Source: Viola odorata (lineage: Eukaryota > Streptophyta > Magnoliopsida > Malpighiales > Violaceae). From it: a stretch of 64,000 nucleotides of DNA. The stretch covers positions 33,120,719 to 33,184,718 of the forward strand of contig OY829541.1 of the NCBI GenBank assembly GCA_963691705.1, given 5' to 3'. The notes under the pieces were generated by a model that worked only from the letters and a program-made list of their open reading frames with translations, was not told the DNA's origin and made no database searches. Positions 41,940 to 51,287 of the stretch are shown here, piece after piece; position 1 is the stretch's first letter, and each line of letters opens with the position of its first letter. The translations under genes were made by a program, and so were the position numbers.

Positions 41940-42795
41940 TGCGAAAATTTAAATGACAGTTGATTGCATACGAGAAATGATGAATTTTGCGTATACGAAA
42001 GTGAGATGCTGGGTTTGACAAAAATGATGACAGTTGTTTGTATGCGAAAAATGATGGATTTTACGCATACGAGAATTTAAATGCTGAGTTGATTTGCATG
42101 CGATAAATGATTGATTTTACGCATACGAAATTTAAATGTTGGGTTGATCGTATGTGAAAAATGATTAATTTTACACATACGAGAATTTAAATGCTATGGT
42201 GATTGCATGCGAAAAATGATTGATTTTATGCATGTGAGAATTTTAACAGTGCTACGTGATTGCATGCGAAAAATGATTGATTTTAAGCATGTGAGAATCT
42301 AACATCTACGTGATTGCATGCGAAAAATGATTGATTTTAAGCATGTGAGAATCTAACATCTACGTGATTGCATGCGAAGAATGATTGATTTTACGCATGT
42401 GAGAATTAAAATGCTACGTTGATTGCATGCGAAGAATGATTGATTTTACGCATGTGAGAATTAAAATGCTATGTTGATTGCATGCGAAAAATGATTGATT
42501 TTAAGCATGTGAGAATCTAACATCTACGTGATTGCATGCGAAGAATGATTGATTTTACGCATGTGAGAATTAAAATGCTACGTTGATTGCATGCGAAGAA
42601 TGATTGATTTTACGCATGTGAGAATTAAAATGCTATGTTGATTGCATGCGAAAAATGATTGATTTTAAGCATGTGAGAATCTAACATCTACGTGATTGCA
42701 TGCGAAGAATGATTGATTTTACGCATGGGAGAATTTAATATCTACGTTGATTGCATGCGAAAAATGATTGATTTTAAGCATACGAGAATTTAACA
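41940..42795 (-). repeat. Tandem hairpin array in the Ogre-like LTR, about 57-bp units
   Basis: About 15 units carry TGCATGCGAAAAATGATTG followed by ATTTTACGCATG. CATGCGAAAAAT and ATTTTACGCATG are inverted repeats with one mismatch around GATTG. Three variant units recur in fixed order in 42300-42720, a higher-order period of about 175 bp. The outer units are more diverged. Confidence 0.85.
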
Positions 42796-42799
42796 GTTG

Positions 42800-43140
42800 G
42801 ATAATTTGCAGAAAGTAGAGAGTTGATATTTGCGAAAAATAAAACAATTGATATTTGCAGAAAATAAAGCAGTTGATATTTGCGGAAGGATTTCCAGCAG
42901 TTGTGCGAAAAATTAAAGCAGTTGATATTGCGGAAAATAAAACAATTGGTATTTGCAGAAAATAAAACAGTTGATATTGCGGAAGGATTTCCAGCAGTTT
43001 TGCGAAAAATTAAAGCAGTTGATATTGCGGAAATTAAAACAATTGATATTTGCAGAAAATAAAACAGTTGATATTGCGGAAGGATTTCCAGCAGTTTTGC
43101 GAAAAATTAAAGCAGTTGATATTGCGGAAATTAAAGTGCG
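42800..43140 (-). repeat. Second array in the Ogre-like LTR
   Basis: Units of about 110-115 bp contain AAAGCAGTTGATATTGCGGA and GGATTTCCAGCAGTT(G/T)TGCG, present about three times. Confidence 0.75.
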
Positions 43141-43227
43141 ACCGTCCATGTAGGCGGTAAAAATAAATAACTGAATTTTTAAATTGCAGAAAATAAAGTG
43201 CAGAAATTTAAAGTGCTAAGAATTAAA

Positions 43228-43412
43228 ACAGTTGATAAGTGCAGAAAATTAAACAGTTGATACGTGCAGAAAATTAAACAGTTGATAAGTGCAGAAAATT
43301 AAACAGTTGATAAGTGCAGAAAATTAAACAGTTGATAAGTGCAGAAAATTAAACAGTTGATAAGTGCAGAAAATTAAACAGTTGATAAGTGCAGAAAATT
43401 AAACAGTTGATA
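43228..43412 (-). repeat. 25-bp tandem repeat in the Ogre-like LTR
   Basis: GTTGATAAGTGCAGAAAATT recurs every 25 bp, with starts at 43231, 43256 and so on to 43406. Seven full units are almost identical, so the expansion is recent. Confidence 0.9.
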
Positions 43413-44062
43413 ATACGAGAAATTAACGTACGATGCGTACGAATTATTTTTACGAAAAACTTGCGATTTGAAATTTCGGAAAGAATTAAAAATCGGAGGG
43501 ACCTAATTGAAAACTTTGAAAACTTGGGAGGGGGGCCAAAACGGCGCCGTGTGATGAATAGGCATGGCACTATTCATCACCCCTCCCTTGGTCGCCGGAG
43601 CTACTGCCGGCGACCCAACTCCGGCCACACTTGGCCGTTTTGAAAAATGGACGTACCGAAATGTTCGTCTCTTCGATGACTTTCCGACCGTATAAACCTC
43701 GATTTTGAGTTTGACTCGTACAAAATTTAATTTCGAAAAAACGACCGAACCGTTAATTATCGAAAACTAATTAATTCGAACAATCTAGCCAACGATTTTC
43801 AAAATTGAAAGCATGTATTTAATCTACATTACGTATGTGAATTAATAGCACAAAAACAATCAATTTATTTGCTCAAAATCAAGCCAAACGAAATTAAAGA
43901 AAACTTGCGCAGAAAAACCGAAGATGAGCTAGAGAGAGAAAGCTCACGTTTCAAACTTTGAACTGGACGATTGTCGCTCAATATGAGCAAGCTGATCAAG
44001 AGGGAGAAGGAGCAAGGGTTTCTTGCGATTTTGGTGCCCGTTTGAATGAAGACAGTGACTTG

Positions 44063-44072
44063 TATTTATAGG
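44063..44072 (-). promoter_or_regulatory. Ogre-like LTR TATA box
   Basis: Minus-strand CCTATAAATAC lies about 980 bp from the LTR start. The related LTR at 49333-51180 has TATAAATACC at 49931. Confidence 0.6.
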
Positions 44073-45058
44073 CTTCAAACGCGTGAGGAGAGGGACGCGG
44101 CTGTGCGTGTGGAGGCCGCTTGGTCGCGGTGGCGGGGCTACGGCCATGAGGTGGAGGGTCTAGGCTGCTGTGTGATGATTGACGAGGGGACGGGAAACGG
44201 TTTGGACGGGACAGGAGGTCGGAGCAGGCAGCTCGGTGGCTCGCTCTCCTGTTCATCCGTTCCCATGTTGTTCCCGTGTGCATGGCACACTTAAATGCTC
44301 AACCATTGATTTGGTTGACTATTTCTAGTTGACCAAGATCGATGGTTGAGATTAAATGGTCATTTATGCTATTTAAATGGCCTCGAGCCAAGTCCGACGA
44401 GCAAACGTTCGAACTTTTCGAACCGAGGGTACCAGCGCGTAGAGAAAATTATGACGGTTTTAACCGTATACAGCGAAGCATGAAAATTTCGCGTTTGACG
44501 CGTTTATTTTTGCGTTCAAAAGCGCGAAACACGGGAACGGAAAAATAAAAACGTTACGCCGAAAATTACACGAAACGTTGTATACCGTTGCGAGCAGAAA
44601 AAAAGCTAGCAACTAGTTGATGGAAAACATTTAAAAGTCAAGCTGTGGTTCGAGCAGACTTACTCGGGTCCAATAAAAGCTCGAATAAAAATATTAATAA
44701 AATAATAAAAATACTAAAAAATGCGCTAAAACCCTAAAAATCCTAAAATTCGTGAGATGACCAAAAATGCAGAAAAACTAGCATACGACTGCCGGATAGT
44801 CTAAAACGTGATTTTTATAGGCTAAAAATAATATTAATAATAATAATGAAAATGCATGCCGAAAAATTGAAAATGCGATTTCGAAAGCTGACGATGCTAA
44901 CGACGATGCAAAAATGCAACGAAACACCTAAAAATGCTAGCGATAGTAAACTAACTACAGATGACTGTAAATCAAGTAAAAATGACAGTAAATTAAATAA
45001 ATGACAGAAATGCTAAAATTGATTAAAAATGGCGTCAAAATTTGGGTATCAACACACT

Positions 45059-46038
45059 CCCCTACTCCGAAGTGGCAACCAATTCTCAAGAAAATGAGAA
45101 GGTTGGGTGGAAATATTGCGCGCTGCGACAGTCTTAATCCTCCTTTTTCTCGGTGGGATAATTGGATGGTTGGAACTTTCGGGCGGTGGAGAAGGAGGTA
45201 ACGTTTGAAGCGGTGCCACGTTCAGAGGAGTGTTATTTCCACCAGAAGAACAACCCTCCGCGCTGCCTGTCAACGAAATATATTAATACAGCAAGTCAAG
45301 TGAAGCGATAACGCGGAAAAAGAAAAACTCACCAACGACACATTCTTTCAAGGGTCTGAGCCGAGCAAATTCCCGAATGCGGAAAGGCCTTTCTATCTCT
45401 AACAAAGCAGAAACATGGGACACATCGGTGCTGGACAGCACTTTGGGTTTTTTCCAATCGGCACTAACAATCTTTTGATTAAAGCCTCCGCGCCACCAGC
45501 GGGACGGCAGTCGAAGGGTGAAGAAGCCATTCTTCCAATTATCCACGTTTTCTTCAAAACCTTGGAAGTTCTGCCAGAAAAAGCGCACGACGTCGTCATT
45601 CCATCTAGGAGTGATATCCACCAAGCAGGCGCGACAACTCAACTTGAAAAATGTACGGACCAGATCAAGGGATGGAGTGAAAATACGCTTCATCTCGCAT
45701 GACCGAAGGAACGCGTAAATCCCACACCATGAAGACGGAGTTATTTGAACCAGATTAAGATCGTAGTGGTCTAGCAGCTTCATCAGAGAAGTATGAAGTG
45801 GGAGATGAAATCCGTAGAGGAACATCTTGAAGTAAACCAGCCGAAACATTCCCCACATGGCGGCATGGAGCCGAATGTCTTTCGTAGGGATATACGGGCG
45901 ACAGCCCAAGGGGAAGGTGATGCCGTTCTCCTCCAACTCAGCCCTCAAAACTTCATCACAATCAAAAATACTACGAGCTCTCCTAGCCTCGAGATCTATG
46001 GAATTTTCGACTCTCGCAGAAGCTCCAATATGAGACAT
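45059..46038 (-). pseudogene. A2 (E6): truncated accessory protein
   Basis: Exon 1 is 46038-45333 (MSHIGASARVENSIDLEARR), with the conserved domain YGFHLPLHTSLMKLLDHYDL and TPSSWCGIYAFLRSCEMKR. The 66-nt intron is GTGAGT...TTGACAG, phase 1. Exon 2 runs from 45266 through GNNTPLNVAPLQ and PPRKRRIKT to about 45059, where the Ogre-like LTR begins. Exon 1 has no stop. It shows that E1 A2 has lost a Trp codon at 12758. Confidence 0.78.
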
Positions 46039-46230
46039 AAGGAATCGGGAAAATAAACTACGACAAAAGAGGGACAAAATACCTGGAAAAAGTAGCCGGA
46101 GAACAGACTGTCGTCGCCGACGAGCAGTTGCGAAGACTCTCTTCTCGAGCAAGAAGAAACACAGGAGAAAGAGAAAGTGTGAAAAATTGCAGAATATTAG
46201 CAAAAATGATAAAAGAGAATAGGGTTTCCC

Positions 46231-46239
46231 TTATAAAGG
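46231..46239 (-). promoter_or_regulatory. A2 (E6) TATA box
   Basis: Minus-strand CCTTTATAAGGG is about 195 bp before the A2 ATG, the same distance as in E1 and E5. Confidence 0.55.
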
Positions 46240-46504
46240 TTCAACTTGAAGAAGAAGACAGCCTGTAAAAGTGAAACACGTGCGGAGTTGAAAGAGATGC
46301 GTGGATAGTCATTTATGTCTTTCACAGGAAGACGGTTAGAAACCCAAAGACAGTTGCACTCAGCCACTGATCCCCTCTGCGATAACCCTTGACGTTTGAA
46401 GAAGTGAGTTAGAAAGGCGATAGGGGAACAAAAGAAAAAGGAAGATTATCTTATTCATTTTCGGAAAGCCATACGGCATCTACAAAGAGACGAGACATTT
46501 TAAG

Positions 46505-46924
46505 CTAATCACCGTCAGACCAAGTGATACCATAGCAATAAACTACATCATCATCCGAGAGTGATGGCTCCCCGCTAAAAGGAGGGAAAGGCTCTTCCTT
46601 CCTCTTTCCTATGTATATCGATGATCGGTCGGGCTCCTCTTCTGTGGTCGACATCGCCGTTTCAACGCTCGCGGAAGGAAGAGCTAATGTTGGCAAGACA
46701 CGAGGAGGAATAGAGGGTCCATTCCCCTTTTCAGCAGAAGGGGCATGATACTTGAAGAGCGGTGCAGCCACCTTTGAGGCATTTTTCCTCTGCCTCTTGC
46801 GTCCCCGCTGGCGAACAAACGGCCTCCACGGAGGCGACGGAGGAGGGTTGTCCAAGTCCGGTGAAGTCGGAGGAGTTGGCGAAGAATCCCGCGCCACTGT
46901 ATCCAAAAAATAAGAGTCAGCCAT
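46505..46924 (-). CDS. A3 (E6): proline-rich accessory protein
   Basis: This intact 139-residue frame starts MADSYFLDTVARDSSPTPP, then PPPSPPWRPFVRQRGRKRQRK, a variable Ser/Pro/Glu-rich middle, and the tail DDDVVYCYGITWSDGD. The conserved head and tail flank a non-conserved centre, a pattern expected of a protein with short interaction motifs. No family is recognised. It has a single exon and a TATA-like box about 75 bp upstream. Confidence 0.7.
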   Translation of the reverse strand: MADSYFLDTVARDSSPTPPTSPDLDNPPPSPPWRPFVRQRGRKRQRKNASKVAAPLFKYHAPSAEKGNGPSIPPRVLPTLALPSASVETAMSTTEEEPDRSSIYIGKRKEEPFPPFSGEPSLSDDDVVYCYGITWSDGD

Positions 46925-46995
46925 GAGATCACAGGCGATCTACCAAGAGGAAAAACAAATAAAGAAGAAGATGAACAGAAAGGAGGGAAAGGATC

Positions 46996-47008
46996 CCTTT
47001 AAATAGCC
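46996..47008 (-). promoter_or_regulatory. A3 (E6) TATA-like box
   Basis: Minus-strand GGCTATTTAAAGG is about 75 bp before the A3 ATG, aligned with the E1 and E5 boxes. Confidence 0.5.
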
Positions 47009-47221
47009 AAAAGAGGGAGAAAAACTTTTGATCTCCCAACCCGACTTTTGAGAATTGACACGCGTACAACCTGGAGTACGAATCTAGATTTACAGTCAAG
47101 CCTGTTGAAATCTCCCCCAGATCGAGGAGAACCAAAAATTAGCCCAATCGATGGACAAGGAGTTGGCGGCGCAGAATTAATGTGGAACGGTTAGTGGGGA
47201 AACCGTCCAGTGATTGACTCA

Positions 47222-47236
47222 TTTTCAGTTGGGCTA
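47222..47236 (+). repeat. Internal copy of the LTR-edge motif (E6)
   Basis: TTTTCAGTTGGGCTA between A3 and A4. The LTR-edge copy is at 48749-48764. Confidence 0.7.
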
Positions 47237-47395
47237 AGAATACCTCCAATCGAAAAAAGACAAAGGATGCATTAAAGAAGAAGAACAGTGATTAAGGGCA
47301 CAACGAAAATAGTTTATTTATTATGGCCTAATGGCCGAAAGGTACAGCCGCATAACTAGGAGAAAAGAAAAAAGACTCAAAGGGAGTCACCGCTA

Positions 47396-47773
47396 TCAGG
47401 CATCAGAGCCAGCGTCCTCGGGCACTTCAGGAATGTCTCGCAGAGAGTCCATGCCCAGAGTCAGGTCAGCAGAAGTGACCCTCATCCCCTTCAAGCAGCA
47501 CCCCAACATGTCCTTGCGCTGCTGCAGCATGGCGATCACCACCTGAATTCGAGCGATGGAAGTGGCCAACTTCGACACGCTCTCTAAAGGACTGAAATCC
47601 TCCAGAGACGTGGCTCCCAGTCTAGAATGGAGTGGGGTCAGCATCCCTTGCAGCTCCAGGATGTCCTCGGAAGTCTTGACCAGCATGTTCTCTAGGAACC
47701 CGACGTCACCATCATTGAGGTTCTTGAGAGTGTGGCCCTTGGAAAGGAGAAAATTCTTAGTCAAATGATCCAT
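47396..47773 (-). CDS. A4 (E6): small helical accessory protein
   Basis: This intact 125-residue frame is very close to E1 A4 (MDHLTKNFLLSKGHTLKNLN; LVKTSEDILELQGMLTPL; MLQQRKDMLGCCLKGMR; ends EVPEDAGSDA). By eye most differences between the two are conservative or silent, which suggests selection on the protein before or between transpositions. The TATA box is about 50 bp upstream. The function is unknown. Confidence 0.77.
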   Translation of the reverse strand: MDHLTKNFLLSKGHTLKNLNDGDVGFLENMLVKTSEDILELQGMLTPLHSRLGATSLEDFSPLESVSKLATSIARIQVVIAMLQQRKDMLGCCLKGMRVTSADLTLGMDSLRDIPEVPEDAGSDA

Positions 47774-47822
47774 GATGCGAATCGCTAAAGATGAGAAGAG
47801 CGTGGATGGAGAAAGCCCCCAG

Positions 47823-47830
47823 ATTTATAG
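47823..47830 (-). promoter_or_regulatory. A4 (E6) TATA box
   Basis: Minus-strand CTATAAAT is 50 bp before the A4 ATG. Confidence 0.62.
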
Positions 47831-48009
47831 GCTCCGAGAAAAGGGCCTTGGGAAAAAAGGAGGTCCTCAAAAGACGAGCCGTCCCGTTACCCTTGAAGGC
47901 CGACGGACCTGAAACGGAAATGAAGGACGACGTTCGTATACTACCAACGATGCAGACATTCGACAGGGTACGAGATAGAATCCTAAAAAATGCCAAGAGG
48001 CACGATATT

Positions 48010-48190
48010 ACGGGTGGCCATGACGTAAAAGCCGTACGATTGTCGGTATCCACAGTATAAGGCCGCGTCGATGTCGCAGGTAGCCCTAGCAGCGTAAAAC
48101 CTCGTCGACATCACAGGTATCTAGTGGTATAAAGCCGCGCAAATCGTAGGCAGCTGATGGCATAAAACCGCGTCAATATTGCTGTTTTAA
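48010..48190 (+). repeat. Short degenerate repeats near the E6 3' end
   Basis: About four units of 40-45 bp with AAGCCGCG or AAACC(G/T)CG cores. They are the counterpart of E1 15320-15480. Confidence 0.5.
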
Positions 48191-48445
48191 TAGGCGGAAG
48201 GGAAAGAAAGAGCCCGCGTTATCTCAAAATCCCTGTAAGTATAAAGCTTATTAATTCCTCCATGAATACCTGTCTCCTCTATGTGTTTGTAGTTCACTCA
48301 AAAGGATGATGGACCCGAAACGTATGAGAGCCTACGGTACGACCTGGCCGCAATCCTCGGCGGTATCGAAAGTAGCCCGTCAGTAGCTCTCCTACGACGC
48401 GAACGAAGTTGCGACTTTCTAAGCTCTACCGATGAACCAAGCAGA

Positions 48446-48628
48446 ATGATATCGCTGGGCGAAAGCAATGCCCTAATGGTCATGAACGGGATAGCGGCAT
48501 CTCTCGCGGATCTCTTAATACTTCAGGAGGACGGGTCTTTAGACAAGAATGAAGGCCAGAATCTGCTTACTCGGAGGAAAGCTCCAGATCTAAGCTCTAC
48601 CCGTCGTTCAAACCAATCTCTGTCGTGA
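48446..48628 (+). CDS. Small sense-strand frame before the E6 3' LTR
   Basis: This 60-codon frame (MISLGESNALMVMNGIAASL) has a colinear counterpart in E3 (minus, about 19810-19660; IPLGESDALTVLDEITASL), with the shared end RRKAPDL and no indels over about 50 codons. The E1 counterpart is decayed. It may be a real small protein, a remnant of a longer gene, or a conserved RNA region. Confidence 0.3.
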   Translation: MISLGESNALMVMNGIAASLADLLILQEDGSLDKNEGQNLLTRRKAPDLSSTRRSNQSLS

Positions 48629-49332
48629 TAAAGGAGACAAAGAAGCTCGGAGATCCTATGAGCATATCGCCTTATGAAGGAAAGGGCCCTCACCTAAGAT
48701 TCCAGTCATGGATAGAGAATGACAGCCCTTGGTGAACACTCGGGCTCGTTTTCAGTTGGGCTTATGATAACCATTAGGGCAATCCTAAGGGCATTTCTGT
48801 AATTATGACCCCTGCCGAAGATGGAGTCCCACAAGCCTTATCAGACATCTAAGCTATCGCTACCAGACCTTGAAGCGTTTACTTGAATGGTCGACTTCAG
48901 CGGGGGGGAGGTCTCACGCGTCTCTTAACGCACGGCATCATCCCATCCCAGGAACCTATAGAGCTATCGCCCCCGACATGATAGAAGGTATTGCCCCCGA
49001 TACCTTCCCCGGAGACATCCCACCAGGACACTACCTCGGGTATCGCTGATGACGTCATCCTCAGGTATCGCCCGTGACGTCATCCGGAGCGCCATCTCAC
49101 CTGGATACCGCCCTTATGCCCTGCTATCGCCACCAGTGGCCTATAAATACCCCTTAATTCAAACATCAAGTAAGCCAGAATTCACTTACTAGAACCGCTG
49201 CTATTTTTGAACCACTTACTAACTTAAGCATCGGAGTGTCTACGCCGGAGCCCCCCCTCCAGCGCCTTGCAGGTGGATTCGACGAGAACTACAGCAACTC
49301 CGACCAATGGAAGTCAACCCCCCGATCACATA

Positions 49333-51180
49333 AGAGATAAAATCTTAACATTAGCTACTTATTTTTTATTATTTTCCTAACTCGCGCTATCCCTTTGCGT
49401 TCCGTTCAATTTTTTATTTTAGTATTTTTTTACGCTCAAACTTTTATCGCTTGCAAACGAACATTTTTTATCAAACTTTATGACGAAATTTTCGCCACTC
49501 ACTGTGTGCTAATAATTTTATTTCATTTTATTATATGTTTTAACATTTTTGGTTTGAATTTTCGTTCGATTTGGGGAGAGATTGCTCGTACCGTTGATAC
49601 GAGCTAAAAACAATCAAAGGAAAATGGTCAAGGTTGATCACAACCCATGATCTGGTTGACCAAGAAAATCAACCAAGATCAAGTGGCTATGATAATTTCC
49701 ACGTGGGCAAGGCATTTCTTCATTTGGTTCATGCACGAACGAACCCAAGAAAGCTTCTTCCTCGTCCCTTCGCGATCACGTCGAGCCTCGATCGTGGTGT
49801 CCAACGTGACCAGCTACCAACTACCAGTCTAGACTGCCTCGTCATCACTCATCGTCGTCATCCTAGCCACACAACCGCTCCAGCCAAGCTCGCCGCGACA
49901 CGTCGACTCCCCTCCACCGACATACTTGGTTATAAATACCAAGCAACCTCAAGCGTTTTTCCTTGCCAATACACGAACATTCTCTCCCTCTCTAGCATCT
50001 GCTCTCTATCATGAGTGATTGCTTACTTCAACCTTCGGGTTGAAGTCACTCTAGTTCAAAGTTTTTTTTCAAGCGTTTATACGCGTTTTCTTTCAAAAAA
50101 AAATCTTTGTTCGTGTTTTCAAAGATACTGTGCGTGGCTGTGGGTTTTAAAAGGGGTTTGGGTCTGGGTTGCGTGGTGGGCTAGCGCTGCGCCAAGTCCA
50201 CACGGAGAGAAAGGAAAGGTTGGGCCAGAGGCCCAGCGCGTGAAGAAGGACAGCTGGGCTGCTTCAGCCCGCTAGCCCATCAGCTGGGCTGGGTTTGGCC
50301 CAGCTGTAGGCCCACCCCGGCCTAGTGGGTCAGGCCCAATATTTTCGTCAGTCGTATTTTTTCCGTACCACGTATTATTTATTTATTTATCGCACTTGTA
50401 TTATCTACTTATTTTTCACACTTGTATTATCTATTTATTTTTCACACTTGTGCTATTTATTTATTTTTCGCACTTGTACTATTTATTTATTTTTCTCGCG
50501 TACTTGTACTGTTTATTTATTTTCGCACATGCATTATTTATTTATTTCCGCACTCATACTGTTTATTTACTTTTCGTATGCTTGTACTATTTATTTATTT
50601 AGTTTTTCGTATGCTTGCATGGCTTAGATAATTATTATTGTTCGTGCTTGTTTAAGTTAATCATTTTCACACGCATAAATCTTCAAGTATTTAAATGTCT
50701 ATCCTCACCTCGTGCCAATAATCTCGATCAAAAGGAGAAATCAACTTCAACAAGTAACATTTCTCACCCTTTTATTTATTTCACGTTTTTATCGCATATA
50801 TGCCCGTATGCATGATTATATAGAATTGTTAGAATTTAATTAATTCATTGGGCATGATCACATAAATTAGGACTTTTTATTTTTTTAAGCATGTTTAAAC
50901 ACCTCGTTTATCCAGTAACCTTTTTAGAATGTGACTCGGGTGCCTAACACCTTCCCGAGTCCATAATACGACCCCGAACCATTGTTCTCGGGTTCAGACC
51001 CATCTTGCCTTAGCTTTTTATTTTGTTTTCTGCCATGTTCTCAAAAGATAGGTTCCCTAAACCTAGAAACAAATTAGGGTGGCGACTTCATTGCATTATG
51101 TGAGATGAGTCCGATTTCATCTCACATCTCGTCCCAAGCCCGCATCGCATTAGGATAAAATCCAAAAAGGGGGTGCGACA
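49333..51180 (+). repeat. Second Ogre-like LTR inside the E6/E7 LTR
   Basis: It ends GGGGGTGCGACA at 51180 and carries GGGTGCCTAACACCTTCCCG (near 50950) and AATTAGGGTGGCGACTTCAT, as in the LTR at 41041-45054. A CATAA/CATAG near-duplication flanks it (49329-49333 and 51181-51185). There is no internal region, so it is a solo LTR or a truncated one; the left end does not begin with a clear TG. The TATA box is at 49931-49938. No gene is present. Confidence 0.6.
50365..50605 (+). repeat. AT-rich tandem repeat in the second Ogre-like LTR
   Basis: About eight units of 26-32 bp with CTTGTACTATTTATTTATTT cores separated by TTCGCA or TTCACA. Long open frames here are only repeat translations. Confidence 0.8.
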
Positions 51181-51196
51181 CATAGGTATATCATTT

Positions 51197-51214
51197 TGGT
51201 GCTCTCGTTGAGAG
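51197..51214 (+). promoter_or_regulatory. E7 primer binding site
   Basis: TGGTGCTCTCGTTGAGAG lies three bases after the LTR end at 51193, the same PBS class as E1 and E2. Confidence 0.68.
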
Positions 51215-51287
51215 TTTGGATTATTAAGTGAGTCTACCTTGAGATCCAAGCTCACCTCTCTCACCATCAGAAAAATATCATACAAAA

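Larger units (their letters stand above)
41041..45054 (-). repeat. Ogre-like 5' LTR, 4.0 kb
   Basis: On the minus strand it starts TGTTGATACCC at 45054 and ends GGGGGCGCGACA at 41041, directly before the PBS. 4,014 bp is within the long-LTR range of Ogre. It includes a TATA box (44072-44063), (ATT)n tracts in U3, three tandem arrays in the R/U5 region, and the block CGGGTGCCTAACACCTTCCC (near 41290), which also occurs in the second Ogre-like LTR (near 50950). No genes are seen in it. Confidence 0.8.
45055..48764 (+). mobile_element. E6, 3' part of a Tat element
   Basis: It has accessory genes A2 (partial), A3 and A4 on the minus strand and the LTR-edge motif at 48749-48764, followed by an LTR. 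The left side is cut inside A2 exon 2 by the Ogre-like LTR. Gag-pol and A1 are missing. It is related to E1 and, in its 3' end, to E3. Confidence 0.8.
48765..51193 (+). repeat. Tat LTR shared by E6 and E7, interrupted
   Basis: The left part 48765-49332 starts TGATAACC after the LTR-edge motif and contains TGACGTCA boxes (49050, 49075), a TATA box (near 49142) and the R/U5 hairpin (near 49233-49255, one stem mismatch). The right part 51181-51193 (GGTATATCA end) is followed by the E7 PBS. Removing the inserted 1.85 kb gives an LTR of about 580 bp with a normal end. It serves as the 3' LTR of E6 and the 5' LTR of E7. Confidence 0.65.

Noticed and set aside
43228..43412. Regularly spaced 25-bp repeats as a CRISPR-like array
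   Set aside because: Units are contiguous with no unique spacers, and the context is a plant LTR.
43996..44294. Open frames on both strands in the Ogre-like U3/R border
   Set aside because: They overlap the TATA box region and are not conserved in the second Ogre-like LTR.
50325..50631. Three overlapping plus-strand frames rich in Tyr, Leu, Phe and Ile
   Set aside because: They translate an AT-rich tandem repeat in all frames; the unit length and composition explain them.
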